DNA of 21,967 nucleotides from Bacteroidetes bacterium UBA6063 (lineage in GTDB: Bacteria > Bacteroidota > Bacteroidia > NS11-12g > UBA9320). Location of the stretch: assembly GCA_002428905.1 (NCBI GenBank), contig DIYD01000085.1, positions 1-21,967 on the forward strand, in the 5' to 3' direction. Made by a program: the position numbers and the translations under genes. Shown here in pieces: positions 7,297-14,758 of the stretch (positions are counted from its first letter, which is position 1; each line of letters starts with the position of its first letter). Under the pieces are notes generated by a model that was given only the letters and a program-made list of their open reading frames with translations, made no database searches and was not told where the DNA came from.

Positions 7297-9180
7297 TTAA
7301 TCGTATTCAGACAGCTCCAACCAGCGTAAACTTTTGACATCTATTTCTTCAATTACGCGTTCGAGACGTTGCCCCTTTTCCTGCAGCGCTTCGTAATCGG
7401 TCGTTCCACTGATCATGAAGGCTTCCAGTTCTTTCTTCTCGTTCTCCAGCCCTTCAATTTCTTTCTCCAATTGCTCAAATTCAAAGCGCTCTTTAAACGT
7501 TAGCTTCGTCTTAACTTCGTTTTCTTTCTGCTCTTTTTTCCAATCCGTCTTTTCTACTTCAACAGGTTTGCGTTTTTCTTCTTCCGCCGCCAGCCAATCC
7601 TGATAATCTGCATAAGATCCATTGAAATCTTTGATCTCCCCTGCTCCTTTAAAAATGAATAAATGATCAACGAGGGTGTCCATGAAATACCGATCGTGCG
7701 AAACAATAATTAAGCACCCACCAAATTGAAGTAAAAAATCTTCCAGCTTATTAAGCGTAAGCAAATCCAGGTCGTTGGTTGGCTCGTCCAGAATTAAGAA
7801 GTTGGGATTCTTAATCAAGACAGTCATTAAATGCAATCTGCGTTTTTCTCCTCCACTAAGTTTGCTCACCGGATTGTGTTGCATTTTTGGAGGGAACATG
7901 AAGTGATTCAGAAACTGTGAGGCCGTCAACTTGGATCCATTTCCCAATTCAATTACCTCTGCATGCTCTCGCAATACATCGATAACCTTCATATCCGGTT
8001 TGAACTCCAACCCCTGTTGGTTATAATATCCAAATACCACGGTATCCCCGGTGTTAATCTTCCCGGAATCTTGCTTCTCCAGGCCGCATAAGATATTGAG
8101 AAAGGTTGATTTACCCACACCATTCGGGCCTACGATACCAATGCGTTCGCCTTTCTTGAACGTGTAGTCAAAGCCGTTCATAATGTTAAGGTCGCCATAA
8201 GCCTTGTAGACCTTCTTGAGTTCCAGAATCTTCCCACCTATTCTGCTCATTTTCACGTCCAATTTGAGCTCCTGTTCTTTGACTCCACTATGTGCAACAG
8301 CCTTCGTATCATGAAACCGTTGAATACGTGCCTTCGACTTCGTCCCTCTCGCTTTGGGCATACGTCTTATCCAGTCAATTTCGGTTTTCACTTTTTTACC
8401 CGCTTTTTCAATCTCTATGCGGTTCACCTCTTCCCGCTCAACTCGTTTCTGCAGGAAGTAGGAATAATTACCATGATGCGTATAGAGTTTCCCGTGGTGC
8501 AACTCCAAAATAGTATTACACACATTTTCGAGGAAGTAACGGTCGTGCGTTACCATAAAGAGCGTTAATCCGGAACGATCGAGATAATGCTCCAACCACT
8601 CAATCATTTTCACATCCAGGTGGTTGGTAGGCTCGTCTAAGATTAAAACATCTGGCTCATCCAACAGTGCCAGCGCAAGTGCCAGTCGTTTCTTTTGACC
8701 TCCTGACAAATTCCCCACTTTCTGGTCTTGATTCGTAATCTCAAACCGGGTGAGGATCTCATTTAATCGTCGCTCGTAGTCCCATGCCTTAAATTCATCC
8801 ATTTTGGACATCGCCTGGTCAAGTTCCTGCTGACTTTGTGATGAATAGTCCTCCGCTTGTTTCTCCAGTGCTTCGTTGTACGTAGATATAATCGCCAACA
8901 ACTCAGAGTTTGCAGTCTTGATGAGCTCTGCAACGGTGCTATCGTGGTCAAAGTCGGGTTCCTGTTCAAGATACCCAAAACGAATCCCATTGCGAAAAAC
9001 AACCTTGCCTTCGCTAGGTATGTCTTTACCCGCGAGAATCTTCAGCAGGCTGGACTTACCTGTACCATTATTGGCCACAAGCGCCATCTTATCCCCTTTG
9101 TCCAAACCAAAGTTCAAATCGGAAAACAGGATGCGTTCTCCTAGATTTTTCTCCAGATTCTCAACCGATAAATAATTCAC
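7297..9180 (-). CDS. uup: ABC-F ATPase, Uup type
   Basis: This 627-residue soluble protein has two ATP-binding cassettes and no membrane segments. Cassette 1 has the P-loop A-N-N-G-T-G-K-S (36-43), signature LSGGQ (158-162) and Walker B LILDEPTNHLD. Cassette 2 has GPNGVGKS (351-358), LSGGE (441-445) and LILDEPTNDLD. Between them is a charged linker (about 240-310) of the kind that reaches the P-site tRNA in ABC-F factors. A C-terminal coiled coil (about 560-615) with acidic and basic heptads is characteristic of Uup. ABC-F proteins act on the ribosome; Uup is also linked to DNA structure and transposon precise excision in E. coli. The first P-loop begins with Ala36 instead of Gly, which I believe is common in this phylum's Uup. 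It is followed after 16 nt by the beta-lactamase gene. Confidence 0.9.
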   Translation of the reverse strand: MNYLSVENLEKNLGERILFSDLNFGLDKGDKMALVANNGTGKSSLLKILAGKDIPSEGKVVFRNGIRFGYLEQEPDFDHDSTVAELIKTANSELLAIISTYNEALEKQAEDYSSQSQQELDQAMSKMDEFKAWDYERRLNEILTRFEITNQDQKVGNLSGGQKKRLALALALLDEPDVLILDEPTNHLDVKMIEWLEHYLDRSGLTLFMVTHDRYFLENVCNTILELHHGKLYTHHGNYSYFLQKRVEREEVNRIEIEKAGKKVKTEIDWIRRMPKARGTKSKARIQRFHDTKAVAHSGVKEQELKLDVKMSRIGGKILELKKVYKAYGDLNIMNGFDYTFKKGERIGIVGPNGVGKSTFLNILCGLEKQDSGKINTGDTVVFGYYNQQGLEFKPDMKVIDVLREHAEVIELGNGSKLTASQFLNHFMFPPKMQHNPVSKLSGGEKRRLHLMTVLIKNPNFLILDEPTNDLDLLTLNKLEDFLLQFGGCLIIVSHDRYFMDTLVDHLFIFKGAGEIKDFNGSYADYQDWLAAEEEKRKPVEVEKTDWKKEQKENEVKTKLTFKERFEFEQLEKEIEGLENEKKELEAFMISGTTDYEALQEKGQRLERVIEEIDVKSLRWLELSEYD

Positions 9181-9229
9181 GGCTCAAAAATAAGGCTATG
9201 ATTGGTCGGTATAATACCGTTGTGGAAGA

Positions 9230-9730
9230 TTATCCGTTCGACGCGTTTTCTTTCTTCTTCGAGAGTTTCATTGAAAGCTCCATATCAAACCGTGCAACTT
9301 CTTCTCCATAGCACAATGCAGTGACCTGTATCGGACGGTTTACGCGTTCCCCAGTAGCCTGCATTTCATCGATCATGGAATCAATGCTTGCGCCTTGTTT
9401 ACAAACAAAGTCGACCTCTCCTTCTGCCCGCTTGTAGTATTCTGCGTTCATCGACTTGAAAACCGGACTTGCTTTAAGTCCTTTAACCCGCAGTATGTGA
9501 AATGCTAAAAAACCACTGGCGAGATCCGCACCAACCGTCATAACTCCTAGGTACATGCTGTTCACATGATTACGGGTACGGTCTATAAGCGGTATGCGAA
9601 TTCTTACCATCGACCCCGTGAGTTCCTTGATCCGCGGTCGGCAATAGCCGATTAATGGAATCTTAAAGCGACCAAACAGGAAGAGCTGCCAGTTCGCCCG
9701 GCGCAGTAACCGTTTATTCATTTTTTCCAT
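9230..9730 (-). CDS. DUF4442 / hotdog-fold thioesterase-like protein
   Basis: This 166-residue protein has the motif NHVNSMYLGVMTVGADLASG (54-73), which matches the core of DUF4442 and PaaI-like hotdog-fold proteins: an Asn-His pair, then a long helix packed in the hotdog. Such proteins often hydrolyse acyl-CoA thioesters, but DUF4442 members have little biochemical support and the substrate is unknown. It has no signal peptide and should be cytosolic. The first ATG (9730-9728) overlaps the end of the upstream nitronate monooxygenase gene by 17 bases; the alternative Met4 (9721-9719) still overlaps by 8. This makes translational coupling and a shared pathway likely. Confidence 0.75.
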   Translation of the reverse strand: MEKMNKRLLRRANWQLFLFGRFKIPLIGYCRPRIKELTGSMVRIRIPLIDRTRNHVNSMYLGVMTVGADLASGFLAFHILRVKGLKASPVFKSMNAEYYKRAEGEVDFVCKQGASIDSMIDEMQATGERVNRPIQVTALCYGEEVARFDMELSMKLSKKKENASNG

Positions 9731-10682
9731 TACCCACCAATTTACGAACTACCTGGCTAACGGGCAAGATTTCATGAACATATTCTATGCTGGGACCAGC
9801 GCACCAAACGGTTTTATACGTGGCACTAAAGGCCGAGTTTCGAAGACTTTTCATACCTCGAATAAACGTCAGTGCCTTAAACCACTTTTTAAGTCGCTTG
9901 TTCTTATTTAGCACTGTCTCCAGCAGGTTTTGTTTGGTACCAATTTCTTTTACATAAGGCGTGTTGATAACAGTACAGGGTGTACCAGAGAGTTTGGTAG
10001 TCATCACAATATCGTCGGCTTTGTAATCAACAATGGCCTGCTTGTACTGGACGCTTACAGGCGCCTCTTCCGTGGCTATAAAAATACTTCCAACCGATGC
10101 ACCGTCTGCTCCCAGGTCAAGTATTTCCTGAAGAGTTTTATGGTCTCCCACTCCACCAGCAGATATCACCGGAATGGAACAATTCTTCTTGAGAAGCGGT
10201 ATCAATTCGTTATACGATAGTTTACCTGCATGGCCACCGGCTTCCTTATTTACTGCGATCAAGGCATCACAGCCAAGTGCTTCTACTTTTTGGGCATACT
10301 CCAGGTTTGTCACATCACAAAAGACCTTAACCCCGGCAGCATGTGCTTTCTCTATGGTTTCCTTCGGGCTTCCCAAACTTGTTATGATGTAGTCTACACC
10401 CAGTCTGCAACAGGCATCCAACTGTTCTTTAAATCTGAAATTCGACTTATTTACGATGAGGTTAATGCCAAAAGGGCCAGGACAATCCGATTTCAGTTGT
10501 TTTATAGCTGCTTCCAGCTCATCAATGGTTCTGTAATTCAATGCAGGTATAGCTCCTGTTATGCCGGCTTTGCACGCCCCAATTACCATGGCCGTATTGC
10601 TGACCAAAAACATAGGCGCCATAATTACGGGGTATCGTATGTTCAGTAGTTTAGTTAAGGAAGTGTTTGAATCTTCAGGCAT
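9714..10682 (-). CDS. Nitronate monooxygenase / 2-nitropropane dioxygenase family flavoprotein
   Basis: This 322-residue TIM-barrel protein begins with NIRYPVIMAPM (14-24), the FMN-contacting strand of the NMO/FabK family. It has KEAGGHAG with the conserved His151 (catalytic base position), VISAGGVGD (172-180) and GADGASVGS (191-199) as the phosphate-binding part for FMN. The family oxidises alkyl nitronates to carbonyl compounds and nitrite, or in FabK reduces enoyl-ACP. The GGHAG motif places it with NMO-like members, but true substrates of most are unknown. The C-terminal 50 residues include WCAGPSIEYVHEILPVSQVV, seen in this subfamily. It has no signal peptide. It overlaps the DUF4442 gene and lies 47 nt downstream of the outer-membrane pair. 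Confidence 0.85.
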   Translation of the reverse strand: MPEDSNTSLTKLLNIRYPVIMAPMFLVSNTAMVIGACKAGITGAIPALNYRTIDELEAAIKQLKSDCPGPFGINLIVNKSNFRFKEQLDACCRLGVDYIITSLGSPKETIEKAHAAGVKVFCDVTNLEYAQKVEALGCDALIAVNKEAGGHAGKLSYNELIPLLKKNCSIPVISAGGVGDHKTLQEILDLGADGASVGSIFIATEEAPVSVQYKQAIVDYKADDIVMTTKLSGTPCTVINTPYVKEIGTKQNLLETVLNKNKRLKKWFKALTFIRGMKSLRNSAFSATYKTVWCAGPSIEYVHEILPVSQVVRKLVGNGKNE

Positions 10683-10729
10683 ATGATCAAATATAGAACT
10701 TTCTCAGGGTTCAGAGTATAAGTTGAGGT

Positions 10730-11449
10730 CTATTTTGAAATGCGAATAAGACCAACCTCACATGCAAATCGACAACTTCGTGTGACCATGTAATGCGGAG
10801 TAAACTCATTTTGAAACCCGAGATAACCAGTCGCTCCAACCTCCATTAACCATTGGTTCGCTAATGGAAACTGGTAGGTAAACCGAGCTCTTACTCCAGC
10901 ATACATGTCATTATGCATGTTGAACGAGCGCAACGATAAATCTTCCCTTGGATGGTCTGGCCCCCATAATACCACTGCACCTCGATTTCGTTCATCTAAA
11001 CGAATTCCAGCGCTTAACCCAATCCCATAAGATATTCGGTCATTACCCTTAAGCAGTCGAGTTTTATACAGGGGTAATAACGTTAAATTCAGTGTTGTTT
11101 TATTGAACGCATTTGTAGTATGCATCCATGTATTTTGGTTTCTATTGGCTGTTCGGAGATCTGCAAATCCCTGATAATTGTCAACGCTCAATCCGTAAAA
11201 CAGCTGCAGAGAGTCGACGGTGTAATTGGTTCGGTAAAACCCAAAGGTTGCAACACGACCCGAACGCACCTTACCGCGGTAATCTGAATTAGGTGGATTG
11301 ACGAAAAAATTGGAAGCGCCGAAGGAACTCACGATTCCCAATGTCTGTGCGTTCATGGTGCACGGCAAACCAATCAAAAGAAACAGGAACAGTGTGCTTC
11401 GAGCACAGCACGTCATTCCATTTGTGATGCGTTCTTTGCTAGAAATCAT
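10730..11449 (-). CDS. Outer-membrane beta-barrel-like protein B, paralogue of its upstream neighbour
   Basis: This 239-residue protein has a signal peptide ending at MNAQ (about residue 35 from the first ATG). It then consists of alternating short polar/hydrophobic strands rich in aromatic and Gly residues, including YGIGLSAGIRLDERN and AGVRARFTYQFPL, as in small porin-like barrels of Bacteroidota. It aligns by eye with the upstream gene product: Y.IGL...I.L.E...G, H....AGV.AR..(F/Y)..P......ME(V/I)....Y.G...EF. The first ATG (11449-11447) lies inside the end of the upstream gene, which ends in the shared string ATGATTTCTAG. A later ATG (Met12, 11416-11414) would give a shorter and more normal signal peptide. 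Function is unknown. Confidence 0.7.
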   Translation of the reverse strand: MISSKERITNGMTCCARSTLFLFLLIGLPCTMNAQTLGIVSSFGASNFFVNPPNSDYRGKVRSGRVATFGFYRTNYTVDSLQLFYGLSVDNYQGFADLRTANRNQNTWMHTTNAFNKTTLNLTLLPLYKTRLLKGNDRISYGIGLSAGIRLDERNRGAVVLWGPDHPREDLSLRSFNMHNDMYAGVRARFTYQFPLANQWLMEVGATGYLGFQNEFTPHYMVTRSCRFACEVGLIRISK

Positions 11450-12176
11450 GGAGTTTTTTCTGATAACGTGTAAACGTAAACTCTATACCCGTTCGAGAAA
11501 AATTAACCGGTATGTAAAACCCGTTGAATTCTTCCGACAAACCGCGGTAATGCGTACAGGCGATTTCCATTCGCCATTCTGGTCGAATAGGCAATTCAAA
11601 CCCGACCCTAGCTGTAACTCCGGCAGAAATAGTTGGATTGTGGTTACGCAGTCGGTTCGGATCCCAGTGATGTATTAGTGTATCTCGATATTCTATCTTG
11701 GTATACCTACCGTCCAATTCTTCTCCCAAAACCACATCAACCTGCAGTCCTAAACCAATGGACCACCTGTAGTCGTCACCTAACTTTTTACTTAAATAGA
11801 CCGGATACATACCCAAACTGGCCGTTGACCTATCGTATTTCAGATAATCGATGTACTTGTAAGCACTTTCTCCATCACCTTCAAAAACCTCATACGTGCC
11901 ACGAAATGTTTGTACACGAAGACTCAGAAGAAAGGGGGTTGAATCCAACATCCAAACTCTTTGATTAACTCCAATACTCAACGCATTTCCTCCTGTAGTG
12001 TTAAAAACGTAATCGCCTGGCACAGTGTGATAAAGAAACGGAGCGCATTTGCTGAAATTTATAGAATAACCGATTTCTTGCGATTGAACACGTAAGGATA
12101 CTACAATTAGAAAAAGAAATACGGCGTATCTGGTACAGGTTTGGTTCACGGTGTCTGTATTATCAATACGTATCAA
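11439..12176 (-). CDS. Outer-membrane beta-barrel-like protein A, paralogue of its downstream neighbour
   Basis: This 245-residue protein has a hydrophobic export signal (about 17-32, YAVFLFLIVVSLRVQSQ) with the SQ/E junction typical of cleaved signals in Bacteroidota. Predicted short amphipathic strands follow, such as IGLGLQVDVVLGEEL, ISAGVTARVGFEL and MEIACTHYRGL, ending with a strand ending in FTFTRYQ. The strand pattern and size suggest an 8- to 10-stranded outer-membrane barrel. It shares a motif ladder with the next gene, with which it overlaps by 11 bases, so the two are probably an ancient tandem duplication translated in a coupled way. I cannot assign a ligand or role. It is divergent from hutU with only 43 bases between the start codons. 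Confidence 0.7.
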   Translation of the reverse strand: MIRIDNTDTVNQTCTRYAVFLFLIVVSLRVQSQEIGYSINFSKCAPFLYHTVPGDYVFNTTGGNALSIGVNQRVWMLDSTPFLLSLRVQTFRGTYEVFEGDGESAYKYIDYLKYDRSTASLGMYPVYLSKKLGDDYRWSIGLGLQVDVVLGEELDGRYTKIEYRDTLIHHWDPNRLRNHNPTISAGVTARVGFELPIRPEWRMEIACTHYRGLSEEFNGFYIPVNFSRTGIEFTFTRYQKKLHDF

Positions 12177-12192
12177 ATATACGGTAAAAGCT

Positions 12193-12200
12193 TAATTTTG
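12193..12200 (+). promoter_or_regulatory. Candidate -7 box for hutU
   Basis: TAATTTTG fits TAnnTTTG and lies 19 bases before the hutU ATG, within the 43-base divergent gap. No TTG appears at the expected -33 distance, which falls in or next to the start of the divergent gene. Confidence 0.35.
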
Positions 12201-12219
12201 CGGCCTCAAAATTGCACGA

Positions 12220-13869
12220 ATGACAACATCGAATAAACGCATTATCAAATCGCCAACAGGCAACACACTAAATTGCAAAGGCTGGGTGCAGGAAGCCGCT
12301 TACCGTATGATCCAGAACAACCTTGATCCGGAAGTTGCAGAACGTCCAGAAGATCTTATTGTATACGGCGGCCGCGGTAAGGCAGCCCGAAACTGGGAGA
12401 GCTTTGATGGTATTTTGGATGCGCTAAAAAACCTGGAAGAAGATGAAACACTGATGGTTCAATCGGGTAAGCCGGTTGGTGTATTGCGTTCACACAAAAA
12501 TGCACCACGTGTTTTAATCGCTAATTCCAACCTAGTGGGCAACTGGGCCAACTGGGAGCACTTTAACGAATTAGAGAAAAAAGGATTAATGATGTACGGT
12601 CAAATGACGGCCGGTAGCTGGATATATATCGGATCTCAAGGCATTGTTCAGGGTACGTACGAAACGTATTTAGCCCTCGCAAATAAGCACTATAATGGAA
12701 GTCTAAAAGGCAAATTAAATGTGACTGCCGGTTTAGGTGGTATGGGTGGTGCTCAACCCCTTGCAATCACCATGAATGAAGGTGTAGCCCTTGCTGCGGA
12801 AATGGAAGAATGGCGCGTTCAAAAACGTCTTGAAACCCGATACCTCGACAAAATGACTTCCAACATAGATGAGGCCATCGATTGGGCAGTTGAAGCAGCA
12901 AAGAATGGTGAAGCCATTTCAATTGGTGTGGTTTGTAATGCGATTGATCTGTTACGTAGAATGACAGAACGAAATATTACACCCGATACACTTACCGATC
13001 AAACCTCAGCCCACGATGAGTTGGTGGGATATTTTCCTGAGGGGTTAAGTGTGGAAGAGGCGAATGAACTGCGTGAATCAAATCCGGATGAATACTGTAA
13101 GCAGTCGTTGAAATCTATGTGTACCCATGTTGAGCTGATGATTGAATTGCAAAAACGTGGTGCCATCACTTTTGATTATGGCAATAACATTCGTGGTCAG
13201 GCATACGCACAAGGAGTTGAAAACGCATTTGATTTCCCAGGTTTCGTACCTGCCTATATCCGACCATTATTCTGTGAAGGTTCCGGACCTTTCCGTTTTG
13301 TTGCCTTAAGTGGTGACGAAAACGACATATTTAAGCTGGACGAAAAACTGAAAGAGCTTTTCCCTGAAAACAAAGGCTTGCTTCGTTGGTTGGACATGGC
13401 GAAGGAAAGGATTGCCTTCCAGGGACTACCTTCACGCATTTGTTGGTTAAAAATGGGTGAACGTGAAAAAGCGGCGCTTGCGTTTAATGAAATGGTTAAA
13501 AATGGTGAGATTTCAGCTCCTATTGTAATTGGTCGTGATCATTTAGATACAGGTTCCGTGGCTTCACCGAACCGTGAAACAGAATCGATGAAAGACGGAA
13601 GTGATGCCGTTGCCGATTGGCCGATACTAAATGCATTGATCAACACCGCAGGAGGTGCAAGTTGGGTTAGTTTTCACCACGGTGGTGGCGTAGGCATGGG
13701 ATACAGCTTACACGCAGGTATGGTCATTGTTGCAGATGGTACAGACGATGCTCATGAGCGTTTACGTAGGGTGTTGCACAACGATCCGGCAATGGGCGTG
13801 ATACGACATGCGGATGCAGGTTACGAGATTGCTGAAGATACTCGGGACAAGCATGGTTTGAATTTGTAA
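12220..13869 (+). CDS. hutU: Urocanate hydratase (urocanase)
   Basis: This 549-residue cytosolic enzyme converts urocanate to 4-imidazolone-5-propionate, the second step of histidine degradation, using tightly bound NAD+. The sequence has the Gly-rich NAD-contacting GLGGMGGAQP near residues 171-180, GLPSRICW with Cys408 (the position of the essential Cys near 410 in the Pseudomonas enzyme), and the long invariant region GRDHLDTGSVASPNRETE shortly after. HHGGGVGMGYSLHAGMV follows near the C-terminus. Length is normal for the family. No hutH, hutI, hutG or hutC is present in the window; the neighbours are unrelated. ATG 12220 is preceded by a possible -7 box and gives a normal MTTSNKRIIKSPTG start. 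Confidence 0.97.
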   Translation: MTTSNKRIIKSPTGNTLNCKGWVQEAAYRMIQNNLDPEVAERPEDLIVYGGRGKAARNWESFDGILDALKNLEEDETLMVQSGKPVGVLRSHKNAPRVLIANSNLVGNWANWEHFNELEKKGLMMYGQMTAGSWIYIGSQGIVQGTYETYLALANKHYNGSLKGKLNVTAGLGGMGGAQPLAITMNEGVALAAEMEEWRVQKRLETRYLDKMTSNIDEAIDWAVEAAKNGEAISIGVVCNAIDLLRRMTERNITPDTLTDQTSAHDELVGYFPEGLSVEEANELRESNPDEYCKQSLKSMCTHVELMIELQKRGAITFDYGNNIRGQAYAQGVENAFDFPGFVPAYIRPLFCEGSGPFRFVALSGDENDIFKLDEKLKELFPENKGLLRWLDMAKERIAFQGLPSRICWLKMGEREKAALAFNEMVKNGEISAPIVIGRDHLDTGSVASPNRETESMKDGSDAVADWPILNALINTAGGASWVSFHHGGGVGMGYSLHAGMVIVADGTDDAHERLRRVLHNDPAMGVIRHADAGYEIAEDTRDKHGLNL

Positions 13870-13899
13870 ACTTGATATCGAACTCAAACACGACAAGAA

Positions 13900-13929
13900 A
13901 TTCAACCTGGTTCTAACAAACCAGTGAAT
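13900..13929 (+). terminator. Hairpin downstream of hutU
   Basis: CTGGTT (13907-13912) pairs with AACCAG (13919-13924) around a six-base loop. The stem is extended by ATTCA (13900-13904) with TGAAT (13925-13929) across a two-base bulge. It begins 31 bases after the hutU stop. The downstream sequence is TCATTGTTACATTG, with no clean T-run, so it may stabilise the hutU 3' end or terminate weakly. Confidence 0.4.
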
Positions 13930-13936
13930 TCATTGT

Positions 13937-13960
13937 TACATTGATACATTGATAATTGAT
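13937..13960 (+). repeat. AT-rich 8-bp tandem repeat upstream of map
   Basis: TACATTGA occurs twice head to tail (13937-13944, 13945-13952), followed by the degenerate TAATTGAT (13953-13960). It lies 13 bases before the GTG start of map. Each unit resembles a weak -7 box (TAnnTTgA), so this could be the map promoter region or simple slippage. Confidence 0.4.
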
Positions 13961-13972
13961 TAATTAGATAAG

Positions 13973-14752
13973 GTGGCGATTAAGATTAAAAATGCAAAGC
14001 AAATTGAAGGTATTCGAAAGAGTTCTCGGCTTGCAGCAACGTGTTTAAAACACCTGGAACAATACGTAAAACCGGGAACCACAACGAAAGAACTGGACAA
14101 AATTGCGTCTGATTTTATGAAAGAACACGGCGCTACTTCCGCTACGTTCGGATATAAAGGACATGGTGCACCCGCATTTAGTGGACACATTTGTACATCG
14201 GTAAATGACGTGATTTGCCATGGTGTACCGAACGACTACGTGCTTCAGGATGGAGATATCCTCAACATTGATGTGACCACCGTATTGGATGGATATTACG
14301 GAGATACGTGCAAAATGTATGAGGTGGGCACAGTGAGTGCCGAAGCCAAAGACCTCATGGAGGTAACTAAACACTGCTTACATCTTGGTTTAAAAGAGTG
14401 TTATCCGGGCAATCGCTTTGGGAATATCGGTTATGAAATCTCGAAATATGCAGAACGTCAGGGATATAGTGTGGTCTATGAATTCTGTGGCCATGGCGTT
14501 GGGCTGCAATTTCACGAGGATCCGGAGGTTAGTCATATTTCTATGAAGAACACGGGTAAGCGCATGCGCCCTGGAATGATTTTCACCATTGAACCGATGA
14601 TCAATACTGGAAAAGCCAGAAGCAAAGTGGACAAATCGGATGGGTGGACAGCTCGTACAATCGATGGTGGATTGTCTGCTCAGTATGAACACACCATTTT
14701 AATTACGGAAGACGGCTGCGAAGCATTAACTGACGTATACGGGGATTTCTAA
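13973..14752 (+). CDS. map: Methionine aminopeptidase, type I
   Basis: This 259-residue enzyme removes the N-terminal methionine from nascent proteins. All five metal ligands are visible: Asp100 (NIDV), Asp111 (GDTC), His174 (GHGVG), Glu207 (FTIEPM) and Glu239 (QYEH). The substrate-binding His83 (ICHGVP) is also present. It has neither the type II insertion nor an N-terminal zinc-finger extension. The start is GTG at 13973: the frame is closed by TAA at 13961-13963 and there is no in-frame ATG until well inside the domain. The next gene begins 6 nt after its stop, so the two form an operon acting on nascent chains. Confidence 0.95.
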   Translation: MAIKIKNAKQIEGIRKSSRLAATCLKHLEQYVKPGTTTKELDKIASDFMKEHGATSATFGYKGHGAPAFSGHICTSVNDVICHGVPNDYVLQDGDILNIDVTTVLDGYYGDTCKMYEVGTVSAEAKDLMEVTKHCLHLGLKECYPGNRFGNIGYEISKYAERQGYSVVYEFCGHGVGLQFHEDPEVSHISMKNTGKRMRPGMIFTIEPMINTGKARSKVDKSDGWTARTIDGGLSAQYEHTILITEDGCEALTDVYGDF

Positions 14753-14758
14753 GCGCAC

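Noticed and set aside
10230..10649. 139-codon plus-strand frame
   Set aside because: It is antisense to the nitronate monooxygenase; its Cys/Tyr-rich composition is typical of a shadow frame.
11298..11678. 126-codon plus-strand frame across the overlap of the two barrel genes
   Set aside because: Both minus-strand genes have signal peptides and paralogous motifs; the plus frame is an antisense by-product.
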